This document shows, one piece after another, positions 25,230-33,185 of a stretch of 64,000 bases of DNA. The first letter of the stretch is position 1; each line of letters starts with the position of its first letter. The notes beneath the pieces are model-generated. The model worked only from the letters and a program-made list of their open reading frames with translations. It searched no databases and was not told the DNA's origin. Made by a program: the position numbers and the translations under genes. This stretch comes from an uncultured Marvinbryantia sp. (GTDB lineage Bacteria; Bacillota; Clostridia; Lachnospirales; Lachnospiraceae): positions 15,826 to 79,825 of the forward strand of contig CALDMO010000033.1 in assembly GCA_937915375.1 (NCBI GenBank), read 5' to 3'.

Positions 25230-25395
25230 CTAAACCTTCTTCAAAACTTTTGCCGGAACCCCTCCGACTACCGTATAAAACGGCGGAAACAAGCAAAACG
25301 TATCGTCCACCTTTTTTCCAATGAGCCGCCCCATAATTTCACGAACTTTCCTCCGCATCATCACGAAATCCATTTATGATATCCTGTACTGTCAT
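25230..25395 (-). pseudogene. Remnant of a sugar O-acetyltransferase (hexapeptide family)
   Basis: An ATG overlapping the stop of the GTPase-nuclease gene (ATGA, 25392-25395) begins Met-Thr-Val-Gln-Asp-Ile, as in maltose/galactoside acetyltransferase-like proteins. After about 16 codons one extra A in GGAGGAAAGTT shifts the frame; reading past it gives Glu-Glu-Val-Arg-Glu-Ile-Met-Gly-Arg-Leu-Ile-Gly-Lys, then Phe-Cys-Leu-Phe-Pro-Pro-Phe-Tyr-Thr, both family hallmarks. That runs directly into Val-Val-Gly-Gly-Val-Pro-Ala-Lys-Val-Leu-Lys-Lys and a TAG, the normal C-terminus. The whole left-handed beta-helix (over 100 residues) and part of the N-terminal region are missing. So it is a decayed gene with at least two deletions and a frameshift. 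Confidence 0.75.
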
Positions 25396-28088
25396 CTGTG
25401 CTCTCCCTTCTCTTTTTTCTTTTCACTTTCTAAAGCCCCTAACACCTCATCGGACATCGCATCCGAAAGTTTCTGCCCGCTTTTCTTTTCCTTTTCAAGA
25501 AATCTTTCCCGGATTTCCGCACTGACCGCCTCTACTTCTTCCCTCAGCCCCAGCGCAGAAAGGCGCGCCGCTCCGGCTCCGAAAATAATCACCTGCTCCA
25601 ACGCGTCTGAGGTCGCCACCGTTACATGATATTTTTTGCTGATCGCATGCGCTGTTTTCTCAATATACTGATCGGCTGTCTCCGCCTCTTTTGTATAAAC
25701 CACATAAATATTATGGTACTTCTGAACGCTGCCCGTTCCTCCCGCTACCTTATAGGCATCAAATACTAAAATCAGCGTATTCTTTTTATACCCCTGATAA
25801 TTACCCAGAATATCCTGCAGGCGATCTCTTGCCGATGCGATATTGATCTTCGCCAGCTCACGCAGATCCTCCCAGGCAAAAATAATGTTATATCCATCTA
25901 CCAACAGATACTCATCCAGCTTTTCTTTCGGCTTATAGGATACCGCGCCGGACATGTGTTTTACCGATTCCATGCGGCTCTTTTTCCACCCCCGCCGCTC
26001 CTCTTTCCCGGCTCCGTAAGTACGGTTAAAAATTTCTTCCAGTTCATCATCCATCGCCGATCCTACAAAAACGGAACTTTTGAACGGTTTCGTCTCCCGG
26101 ATATCTTCCGGTTCAGAAACCTCCTCTTTTTCAGAAAGCTGCAATCCTTCAATATGCATATAATTGCGCACCTGATTCCACGGCACCGGAAATCCTGCCC
26201 CATGCGCACAAAATACTGATCCGGTTGGATTTTCCGCATCCAGTTCCGAATCGTATCCAATATTCTCTACGACCTCCTGTTCATTGTGGCACGGCTCATA
26301 ACCGCCCAACGTACAGAACAGCCTTCCCATACCACGCGTATAATCTGCCACCTCTCTCTGGTAATCACGCATCGTTGCGACAGGCGCACGTCCGGTCAAA
26401 ACTGCCAGTTCTCCTTCCGTCTCCGGCCCGTCAAAGCTGCCCTGCATGCGCGTGATATCCGTCATAGCACGGCCGATATTCTCCTGCGGTACCTCCAGGC
26501 GAAACTCATAAACCGGTTCCAAAAGCACACTCTCTGTACATTTCAGACCGTGCCGCACCGCACGGTAAGTTGCCTGACGGAAATCGCCTCCCTCTGTATG
26601 TTTTAAATGTGCGCGTCCATTAATCACTGTAATTTTCATATCAGTGATCGGAGATCCAGTCAACACACCTCTGTGCTGCTTTTCCTGCAGATTTGTCAGT
26701 ATCAGCCGCTGCCAGTTGCGATCCAAAATATCCTCGCTGCAATCTGTTTCAAAAATGAGTCCACTGCCGCGCTCGCCCGGTTCCATAAGCAGATGCACCT
26801 CCGCATAATGTCTGAGCGGTTCAAAATGTCCGACTCCCTCCACCGGTTTTATAATCGTTTCCTTATAGGAAATACTGCCCTGTCCAAACTCCACTTTCGT
26901 CTGGAAACGTTCCAGGATCAAACGGCGCAGCACCTCGATCTGCACATCCCCCATCACCTTCGCATGGATTTCCTGACTGTCCTCATGCCAGACGATCTGC
27001 AGCATCGGATCTTCCTCCTCCAGCTGACGGAGTTTGCCCAACATCCCATGTATATCACATCCCTCCGGCAACTCGATCCTATAGGAAAGTACCGGCTCCA
27101 GCACCGGGAGCGCTGACGCTTTCTCAACCCCCAGCCCTTCTCCGGCTTTTGTGTGCGCCAATCCGGTCACTGCGCAGATCTGCCCTGCCTTTACCTCCTG
27201 CACCGCCTGAAATCCAGATCCGGAATAAATACGAAGCTGATCGGTCTTTTCACTTTCTCGATCTTTTATCTGCACCGGAGCTTTTACTTTCAGAGTGCCG
27301 CCTGTAATCTTCATATGTGTCAACCGATTTCCCTGCACATCTCTTGATATTTTAAAAATCTTTGCCCCAAATTCCTGCGGATACCGCGGACATTCCATAT
27401 ATTTTGCCAATCCGTCCAAAAATTCTGTCACACCCTGATTTTTTAAAGCCGATCCAAAAAAGCACGGAAACAGCTTACGTTCCCGGATCAGACGACGGAT
27501 TTCTTCCCCGGAAACCTCCGCATGTTCCAGATACTGTTCCAGCGTGCGTTCCTCACAGATTGCCATATCCTCATACAGTTCTTCCAATGGCTGCCCAAAG
27601 TCCAGACAATGTTCTGAAAGGCGATTTTGCAGTTCCGTCAAACGTTCTTCCCGGTTGACGCCGTTCAAGTCCATTTTATTGATAAACAAAAACGTCGGCA
27701 CACGGTAACGCTGCAGCAGCTTCCACAAAGTCAGTACATGCCCCTGAATGCCATCACCGGCGCTGATAACCAGAATCGCGTAATCCAGCACCTGCAGTGT
27801 ACGTTCCATTTCTGCTGAAAAATCCACATGCCCCGGCGTATCCAGAAGCGTCACTTCTTTTTCACCCAAAGAAAAGAGCGCCTGCTTGGAAAAAATCGTA
27901 ATGCCGCGCTCCTTCTCCAGTTCATATGTATCCAGAAAAGCATCTCCATGATCCACTCTTCCCTGAGATCGGATCGTCCCCTGTGTATACAAAATGCTTT
28001 CTGCCAGCGTCGTCTTTCCGGCGTCCACATGGGCCAGCACGCCGACGCAAATATATTTCTTTTGATTTTCAGGCTCTACTCTGCCCAT
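25392..28088 (-). CDS. TetM/EF-G-like ribosomal GTPase fused to a YacP/Rae1-like NYN ribonuclease domain
   Basis: 898 residues. Residues 1 to about 650 are a complete translation GTPase of the TetM/TetW ribosomal-protection type: G1 Ala-His-Val-Asp-Ala-Gly-Lys-Thr-Thr (19-27), G3 Asp-Thr-Pro-Gly-His (83-87), G4 Asn-Lys-Met-Asp (137-140), then EF-G-like domains II-V. After a charged linker (about 650-725) comes a NYN/PIN-like domain (726-850) beginning Leu-Val-Asp-Gly-Tyr-Asn, with acidic residues Asp731, Asp777, Asp806 and Asp828 in the positions expected for YacP/Rae1. Rae1 cleaves mRNA in the ribosomal A site, where TetM-like GTPases also bind. A joint role in translation quality control is inference; the tail is Lys/Glu-rich. 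Clinical-type tetracycline resistance is not implied. Confidence 0.85.
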   Translation of the reverse strand: MGRVEPENQKKYICVGVLAHVDAGKTTLAESILYTQGTIRSQGRVDHGDAFLDTYELEKERGITIFSKQALFSLGEKEVTLLDTPGHVDFSAEMERTLQVLDYAILVISAGDGIQGHVLTLWKLLQRYRVPTFLFINKMDLNGVNREERLTELQNRLSEHCLDFGQPLEELYEDMAICEERTLEQYLEHAEVSGEEIRRLIRERKLFPCFFGSALKNQGVTEFLDGLAKYMECPRYPQEFGAKIFKISRDVQGNRLTHMKITGGTLKVKAPVQIKDRESEKTDQLRIYSGSGFQAVQEVKAGQICAVTGLAHTKAGEGLGVEKASALPVLEPVLSYRIELPEGCDIHGMLGKLRQLEEEDPMLQIVWHEDSQEIHAKVMGDVQIEVLRRLILERFQTKVEFGQGSISYKETIIKPVEGVGHFEPLRHYAEVHLLMEPGERGSGLIFETDCSEDILDRNWQRLILTNLQEKQHRGVLTGSPITDMKITVINGRAHLKHTEGGDFRQATYRAVRHGLKCTESVLLEPVYEFRLEVPQENIGRAMTDITRMQGSFDGPETEGELAVLTGRAPVATMRDYQREVADYTRGMGRLFCTLGGYEPCHNEQEVVENIGYDSELDAENPTGSVFCAHGAGFPVPWNQVRNYMHIEGLQLSEKEEVSEPEDIRETKPFKSSVFVGSAMDDELEEIFNRTYGAGKEERRGWKKSRMESVKHMSGAVSYKPKEKLDEYLLVDGYNIIFAWEDLRELAKINIASARDRLQDILGNYQGYKKNTLILVFDAYKVAGGTGSVQKYHNIYVVYTKEAETADQYIEKTAHAISKKYHVTVATSDALEQVIIFGAGAARLSALGLREEVEAVSAEIRERFLEKEKKSGQKLSDAMSDEVLGALESEKKKEKGEHR

Positions 28089-28123
28089 AAACTGCCTCCT
28101 AAAATCTCCGCCAAAATTTCCAT

Positions 28124-28195
28124 TTAACGTTTTTTATACAAAATAATCTCCGGTCTCTCACCATTGCAGCCATATTTATATTGTTTTATCTGCAT
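28124..28195 (-). other. Possible 23-codon leader ORF before the GTPase-nuclease gene
   Basis: An ATG after AGGAAAGAA opens a 23-residue frame (Met-Gln-Ile-Lys-Gln-Tyr, ending Tyr-Lys-Lys-Arg) that stops 35 bases before the main gene. The predicted transcription start (about 28202) leaves almost no room upstream of the ribosome-binding site, so translation is uncertain. Leader peptides are known upstream of tet(M)-type genes. Confidence 0.3.
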
Positions 28196-28208
28196 TTCTT
28201 TCCTGAAA

Positions 28209-28237
28209 ATTATATCATGAATGAGAGAAAATGTCAT
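28209..28237 (-). promoter_or_regulatory. Promoter of the GTPase-nuclease gene
   Basis: On the minus strand ATGACA (28232-28237), 17-base spacer, TATAAT (28209-28214). It implies a leader of about 115 bases. Confidence 0.65.
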
Positions 28238-28285
28238 TTGCTTTCTTCTCTGTAGATTTTTCGAAAGATTCCGCAAACCAAACAA

Positions 28286-28306
28286 CTCCCCGGATATCCC
28301 GGGGAG
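28286..28306 (-). terminator. Terminator of the GntR-ABC operon
   Basis: CTCCCCGG (28286-28293) and CCGGGGAG (28299-28306) form an 8-bp GC-rich stem, followed on the minus strand by TTGTTTGG. It lies just past the permease gene. Confidence 0.65.
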
Positions 28307-28334
28307 CCGCCGACGCTGCCAATCTACTGTCTTT

Positions 28335-29057
28335 TTACATTAATTCTGTCCGGCGAATTACCGCATAAGAGCCGGCTCCAAAACCAGCTGCCAATACAAA
28401 TAGTGTCAGCGCCGGAAACAGGTAATTGATTGTTCCCTCTGGCATAAATCCCATTGCTTTTCTCATAAATTCCAGAATATTACCGACAGTTTCCATCGAA
28501 AATACATATCTGAATAATGCCGTAATCAGCAAAATTATGCCTCCCAGCGCAATCCCCAGATAAATAGATTTGTTTTTGCCTGCTTTGTTTATAACAAGAA
28601 TTATGAAATACAGCAGCAGACAAAATGTAACGTAGAGGAGGAACAGCCATAACCAGTTCATAAAAATATTATCGTAGCCGTAAATACTGCCATAAACAGA
28701 AGCATAACCATTATTGACATTATGGAAGAAATTCCCCGCCGCAGTATCGACAAGCGCCATCGTTCCGGAGATAAAGCAAAACATAAGGACCGTTGCCGTG
28801 AAAATATATTTACGGGTAAATCCATTCTGGAGCAGCATTTTAAAATCATCTTTAAAGCCCAGAACGCCGACAATCCCAACATAAATCAGTGTATTTATCT
28901 CCAGGCCATTTGTTCCCACATCTTCAAAAGTTCCCATTATCAGTCCGATTATAAGGATAATGAATCCCACAAAAGCACACTCTATCGCGTAGAAGATCCA
29001 GATGTATTTAAAAGAAGTCACACATTCATATTGAATCACAGATTTTAAATCCTTCAT
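28335..29057 (-). CDS. ABC-2-type transporter permease
   Basis: 240 residues with six hydrophobic segments (about 18-42, 55-70, 85-105, 130-155, 165-185 and 212-232). It has no signature catalytic motif but follows the ATPase gene by one base and belongs with it. Such YtrA-regulated pairs usually export peptides, antibiotics or act in envelope stress. Substrate unknown. Confidence 0.8.
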   Translation of the reverse strand: MKDLKSVIQYECVTSFKYIWIFYAIECAFVGFIILIIGLIMGTFEDVGTNGLEINTLIYVGIVGVLGFKDDFKMLLQNGFTRKYIFTATVLMFCFISGTMALVDTAAGNFFHNVNNGYASVYGSIYGYDNIFMNWLWLFLLYVTFCLLLYFIILVINKAGKNKSIYLGIALGGIILLITALFRYVFSMETVGNILEFMRKAMGFMPEGTINYLFPALTLFVLAAGFGAGSYAVIRRTELM

Positions 29058-29058
29058 T

Positions 29059-29919
29059 CTAATTACCGCCTTTCTCTGTTAATTTAACAAACAATTTTTG
29101 TAAATTCATAGTTGAAAGTGATATGTTTTCTGTCTTTGAAACCGGTGTTTTTTCACCCAATACATACGCAATTTTCAAATTTCCTAATTCATCATATCCG
29201 ATTACATTCTTACCTGTACAGTAATTGTCTACCTCATGCGCCAAACCAGATACACTATATCCTGTTTCTAATAATGAACTGACGTTTTCTTGTAATAGTA
29301 TTTTGCCTTTATCAATCAAAACAACTTCCTCTATGATATTGGCCACTTCCTCAATAAGATGCGTTGCAATAATAATCGTCCGCTCACTGTTTTCGTAATC
29401 TTTTAAGAGCAAATCATAAAACAGTTCTCTGTGATTCGCATCCAATCCCAAAACAGGCTCATCAAAAATCACATACGGAACATTTAGGGACAAGGCGACT
29501 GTCAATTTGAAGATAGACTGATAACCTTTGGATAATGCTTTAAATCTCTTATCAATATTAAGATTGAATTTTTCTGCGATCATAAATGCCTTTTCCTTAT
29601 CAAAATCATGATAAAAGCGACCAATCCATTTAAACTGATCTTTAATTTTTAAATTTGTATCATACAGATCCGCTTCACTCATACAGAAAATTTTATCATG
29701 AATTTTCATATTTTCCTTTGCCGGAATATCGTCAATCAAAACTTCTCCGCTGTCCGCAAAAATACGATTCGCAATAATGTTAATGAGCGTAGATTTTCCC
29801 GCACCGTTTCTTCCTAGAAAGCCATAAATTTTCCCATATTCAAAAGAAAAAGAAACATCATCAAGAGCAGTAATATCTTTATATCGTTTTGTCACATTCT
29901 TAATTTGAATTGCCTTCAT
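29059..29919 (-). CDS. ABC transporter ATP-binding protein (YtrB-like)
   Basis: 286 residues. Walker A Gly-Arg-Asn-Gly-Ala-Gly-Lys-Ser-Thr near residue 38, Walker B ending Val-Ile-Phe-Asp-Glu-Pro and the switch His in Ala-Thr-His-Leu are present. The signature reads Leu-Ser-Lys-Gly-Tyr rather than Leu-Ser-Gly-Gly-Gln, a variant common in GntR-linked exporters. I prefer the ATG at 29919, eight bases after GGGG, over one two codons earlier that lies almost on the ribosome-binding site. It overlaps the end of the gntR gene by 20 bases and runs into the permease gene, so the three are translationally coupled. Confidence 0.88.
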   Translation of the reverse strand: MKAIQIKNVTKRYKDITALDDVSFSFEYGKIYGFLGRNGAGKSTLINIIANRIFADSGEVLIDDIPAKENMKIHDKIFCMSEADLYDTNLKIKDQFKWIGRFYHDFDKEKAFMIAEKFNLNIDKRFKALSKGYQSIFKLTVALSLNVPYVIFDEPVLGLDANHRELFYDLLLKDYENSERTIIIATHLIEEVANIIEEVVLIDKGKILLQENVSSLLETGYSVSGLAHEVDNYCTGKNVIGYDELGNLKIAYVLGEKTPVSKTENISLSTMNLQKLFVKLTEKGGN

Positions 29920-30283
29920 TTTCATATCCCCTTTCTATTATTGAAATAATTTCATTTTTCGTCATATGTAATTTATTCGCTTCATCGATCAGCGTTGCAA
30001 CAAACTGATTGTAGAAGTTCCCCTGCCTTTTCTGACGTATCCTTTCCACTGCCCCTTCTTTTACAAACATTCCCAATCCTCTTTTCTTATAGATAATCTC
30101 CTCGTCCACAAGTAAATTCACCCCTTTTAAAACAGTGTGCGGATTGATGTTCAGCAACGAGGAAATCTCATTTGTGGAAGGAATTTTCGTTTCCTCTGGA
30201 TATACTCCTGTGAATATGGAATCTTCCAATTGTTCCGCAATCTGAACGAATATTGGTTTTTCTATACTTGAATTTATATTCAA
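29900..30283 (-). CDS. GntR-family regulator, YtrA subfamily
   Basis: 127 residues: an N-terminal GntR winged helix (Pro-Ile-Phe-Val-Gln-Ile-Ala-Glu-Gln-Leu, then Ile-Pro-Ser-Thr-Asn-Glu-Ile-Ser and Asn-Pro-His-Thr-Val) and a short helical C-terminus as in YtrA, without a large effector domain. The frame starts with TTG at 30283, six bases after GGGGG; the nearby ATG is followed at once by TAG. It heads the ABC operon and probably represses it through the palindrome just upstream. Confidence 0.88.
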   Translation of the reverse strand: MNINSSIEKPIFVQIAEQLEDSIFTGVYPEETKIPSTNEISSLLNINPHTVLKGVNLLVDEEIIYKKRGLGMFVKEGAVERIRQKRQGNFYNQFVATLIDEANKLHMTKNEIISIIERGYENEGNSN

Positions 30284-30306
30284 CTACATCCCCCTCTCTT
30301 TGCTTG

Positions 30307-30330
30307 TTGGTTGGTATAGTAACTAACCAA
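30307..30330. promoter_or_regulatory. Probable GntR/YtrA operator
   Basis: A 24-bp imperfect palindrome with arms TTGGTT (30307-30312) and AACCAA (30325-30330) around an AT-rich centre. It sits just downstream of the predicted transcription start of the GntR-ABC operon. Confidence 0.6.
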
Positions 30331-30341
30331 CTTACATATAT

Positions 30342-30370
30342 AACATATTCCATTTTTCTGATTTTGTCAA
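30342..30370 (-). promoter_or_regulatory. Promoter of the GntR-ABC operon
   Basis: On the minus strand TTGACA (30365-30370), 17-base spacer, TATGTT (30342-30347). Confidence 0.7.
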
Positions 30371-30415
30371 CAAATAAAAACAGCTCCGGATGAACACAGT
30401 CCTTCTCCGAAGCCG
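30371..30415 (-). terminator. Terminator of the DUF378 gene
   Basis: On the minus strand CGGCTTCGGA (30406-30415) pairs, with two mismatches, with TCCGGAGCTG (30381-30390) and TTTTTATTTG follows. It overlaps the -35 box of the next operon. Confidence 0.6.
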
Positions 30416-30425
30416 TTTTGTTTTC

Positions 30426-30659
30426 CTATCTTGCAGCACTCCTGCTTCCGATTGTCTCGTCTGTTCTGCCCACTCTTCCGAAAAAGGTCAGAAGATACAG
30501 ACCGCTGATTCCGACGAGCACATAAATAATTCTGGAAATCCATGACATGTCTCCGAAAATCCAGTTCACCAGATCGAATCGGAATAAACCGATCAGCCCC
30601 CAGTTAATCGCACCGATTACCGCAATTACAAGCGCGGTGTAGTCTAAGCCTTTGTTCAT
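30426..30659 (-). CDS. DUF378-family small membrane protein
   Basis: 77 residues with two hydrophobic segments (about 8-28 and 42-62). Gly-Ala-Ile-Asn-Trp-Gly-Leu-Ile-Gly is the hallmark of the DUF378/YuzA family. The C-terminus is polar and Arg-rich. A GGAGGTGTC ribosome-binding site precedes the ATG. Function unknown across the family. Confidence 0.88.
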   Translation of the reverse strand: MNKGLDYTALVIAVIGAINWGLIGLFRFDLVNWIFGDMSWISRIIYVLVGISGLYLLTFFGRVGRTDETIGSRSAAR

Positions 30660-30771
30660 GTTGACACCTCCTGTCTTTCTTTACAAGTATGCCTGAAAAT
30701 CTCAGTATTATACATAAAAATCACACCAAGTACGCAAAAATTACTCTTACCGCTACCCAGTCGCTTATGAA

Positions 30772-31485
30772 CTACGCTCTCGCAATAAATTCCGCCTTCA
30801 CAAATCCATAAAACTGATTTGCAATTCTTATATAATACCAGTTTTCACCGTTTTTGTCTTTCTGTGTGTAGTCAATCACATCGACGAGATTCCCCGCTCC
30901 AAGTTTCGGCCAGCTCTTGATCGTATCATATTCCGTGCCTGCCCAAGTGCGCACATTCAGCTCATCCGCAATGCAGCGTCCAACAAACAACCGTTTTTTA
31001 TCCCCCGGATCAGATCCTGTCGGTGTTTGGCTTCCCGCCGGAGTTTCTACAATTTTACCGACATAGCGGCGTACCTCCAGCAATTGATATGGATGTTTAT
31101 ACGCAACCGCGCTTTTACGCACCGGACCGATACCGCTGCCGTGACCGGAGAGCTGACCGTTTCCCATATAGTATTCTACATGCCGGGAATCTGCTCTGCT
31201 CGGTCCCCAAAATACCAGATCCCCCTCCTGCATCTGCGACAAATCTTTTTGACTCAGTCCTTTCTTTGACGGCGATACATTGCGAAAAACCAATGAGCCC
31301 CGGTCTATCTGTTCACCCGTCCACGTGCCGACAAAAATCCCCAATGCCCGTTCAAAGCATTTCCATATCAGAGATGAACAGTCAGAATATCCGTCAAACA
31401 CCAACTCTCTCCGGTAACTCTGTGTATAGGTGTTTTTCCCTTCACGTGATTTTATCAAAGCAGTAACATCTGAAATTCCTGCCAT
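30772..31485 (-). CDS. NlpC/P60-type peptidoglycan hydrolase with C-terminal SH3 domain, phage-lysin-like
   Basis: 237 residues and no signal peptide. The catalytic Cys is in Tyr-Ser-Asp-Cys-Ser-Ser-Leu near residue 36, and a His follows in Ser-Arg-His-Val-Glu-Tyr-Tyr near residue 101. A Pro/Gly/Thr linker (about 148-160) leads to an SH3b-like domain (Leu-Asn-Val-Arg-Thr-Trp-Ala-Gly, ending Gly-Phe-Val-Lys-Ala-Glu). This is the layout of an endolysin. No other phage gene adjoins it, so it is either an orphan left by an old prophage or an imported hydrolase using an unusual export route. Confidence 0.8.
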   Translation of the reverse strand: MAGISDVTALIKSREGKNTYTQSYRRELVFDGYSDCSSLIWKCFERALGIFVGTWTGEQIDRGSLVFRNVSPSKKGLSQKDLSQMQEGDLVFWGPSRADSRHVEYYMGNGQLSGHGSGIGPVRKSAVAYKHPYQLLEVRRYVGKIVETPAGSQTPTGSDPGDKKRLFVGRCIADELNVRTWAGTEYDTIKSWPKLGAGNLVDVIDYTQKDKNGENWYYIRIANQFYGFVKAEFIARA

Positions 31486-31742
31486 AAAACCCTCATTTTG
31501 TTTTTACTTTAATATATACACAGCACAGCAGGAACGATACTGCATTGTTTTTGCCTGTATTTCTAAAAATTTTCTAAACATTACAGGATAATCCATCCAC
31601 TTTCTCCACTGTTCCTGTTATAAATATAATATTAAACTAGCATTTTTGTGCAAAGCCACACGGTTCTTATTTTAAAATGCTGTCGATTCAAACTTAAAAA
31701 TCTTTGATTTGCTTTATGCAGAGTTACAGGGGGGTAACAGTT

Positions 31743-33134
31743 ATGAAATCCAAAAATTCTTCTGTCAATCAGATTACAGAAGGAGTAATCTGGAAACAGC
31801 TTCTTTTATTCTTTTTCCCGATTCTTCTAGGGACCTTGTTTCAGCAGCTTTACAATACCGCAGACGCCATTGTTGTCGGACGCTTTGTCGGTAAAGAAGC
31901 GCTTGCAGCCGTAGGCGGCTCTTCAGGTCAGATTGTCGGTCTGGTAGTCGGCTTTTTCGTCGGACTTTCCTCTGGCGCAACCGTTATTATTGCCCGTTTT
32001 TACGGCGCCCGAAATGAACGCGACTTAAACCGCGCTCTGCACACCGCTGCAGCTCTGGCAATTGTCGGCAGCATTATTATCACGATTCTCGGCGTTATTT
32101 TTACTCCGGCAATGCTGCGCCTGATGAACACACCAGAAGACGTTATGGCCGGTTCTGTCATTTATCTGCGCGTTTATTTTTCCGGTATCCTGTTCGTATT
32201 TATTTACAATATTGGTTCCGCTGTTTTACGCGCGATCGGTGATTCCAAACGGCCGCTGTATTTTCTGATCGTATGCTGCTTCATCAATATTGTGCTTGAT
32301 ATTGTACTCGTTGTCGGTTTCCGCATGGGTGTCACCGGCGCTGCCATCGCAACTCTGGTATCTCAGGCGGTCAGCGCATTTCTGATTGTTCATGCCCTGA
32401 TGAAATCAGACGATCTGTATCAGCTGCAAACCTCAGAGATCCGTTTTTACCGTCCGATGCTTGCTTCCATCATCGCTATCGGGCTTCCGGCCGGCATCCA
32501 AAGCGTCATGTACAGTGCGGCAAACGTCATTATCCAGTCCTCTTTAAATGGACTTGGTACCAGCGCAGTGGCTGCCAACACTGCCAACTCTAAAATGGAT
32601 GCTATCTACTGGATGGTGTCCGGCGCTTTCTCCGTCGCAATCGCTACTTTTGTCGGTCAGAACTACGGCGCAGGCAAATATTCACGTATGAAAAAAAGCG
32701 TACGTGTCTGCCTGATCATGGATTTGATTGCCTCTGTTCTGATCAGTATCCTGTTCTGGACCTGCGGCAGATATATGCTCAGTATGTTTACTTCTGATCC
32801 AGAAGTACTTGATATCGGTATGGAAATTGTACATGTAATCGCGCCATTTTACAGTCTGTTCATTTTTGTGGAAATCTATTCCAGTACCCTGCGCGGTATT
32901 GGCGACGTATTTATCCCAATGATCATGACCTGCTGCGGTATCTGTGTGTTCCGTATTATCTGGATGTTCACAGTTGTTCCGACTCATTACGACATTCAGC
33001 ATATCATTGCCTGCTTCCCGATTTCCTGGGGAATTACCGCCGTGTTGTTCATCATTTATTATCAGATAAAACAACGCAAATTCTTCCGTGCCCATCCGGT
33101 GGATGAAACAATTTCAGCAGAACACGAAGCCTAA
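31743..33134 (+). CDS. MATE-family efflux transporter
   Basis: 463 residues with 12 hydrophobic segments. The opening Gln-Leu-Tyr-Asn-Thr-Ala-Asp-Ala-Ile-Val-Val-Gly-Arg is the first-helix signature of the DinF/NorM-like MATE exporters of Firmicutes. It exchanges cations for organic substrates; the substrate is unknown. I start at 31743, eight bases after AGGGGGG; an in-frame ATG 13 codons earlier lacks a ribosome-binding site. The 257-base stretch before it (31486-31742) separates divergent genes and holds no gene that I can see. Confidence 0.92.
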   Translation: MKSKNSSVNQITEGVIWKQLLLFFFPILLGTLFQQLYNTADAIVVGRFVGKEALAAVGGSSGQIVGLVVGFFVGLSSGATVIIARFYGARNERDLNRALHTAAALAIVGSIIITILGVIFTPAMLRLMNTPEDVMAGSVIYLRVYFSGILFVFIYNIGSAVLRAIGDSKRPLYFLIVCCFINIVLDIVLVVGFRMGVTGAAIATLVSQAVSAFLIVHALMKSDDLYQLQTSEIRFYRPMLASIIAIGLPAGIQSVMYSAANVIIQSSLNGLGTSAVAANTANSKMDAIYWMVSGAFSVAIATFVGQNYGAGKYSRMKKSVRVCLIMDLIASVLISILFWTCGRYMLSMFTSDPEVLDIGMEIVHVIAPFYSLFIFVEIYSSTLRGIGDVFIPMIMTCCGICVFRIIWMFTVVPTHYDIQHIIACFPISWGITAVLFIIYYQIKQRKFFRAHPVDETISAEHEA

Positions 33135-33140
33135 CTTCTA

Positions 33141-33181
33141 AAAAAAGAGTCTTTACACTTATGATGTAAAGGCTCCTTTTT
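33141..33181. terminator. Bidirectional terminator
   Basis: GAGTCTTTACA (33147-33157) and TGTAAAGGCTC (33165-33175) form an 11-bp stem with one G-U, flanked by AAAAAA and CTTTTT. It separates the MATE gene from the convergent helD-like gene. Confidence 0.85.
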
Positions 33182-33185
33182 ATTC

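Noticed and set aside
25392..28088. Tetracycline resistance gene
   Set aside because: The GTPase half is TetM-like, but the gene lies among core chromosomal genes, is fused to a nuclease domain and shows no mobile-element context. Resistance is not supported by sequence alone.
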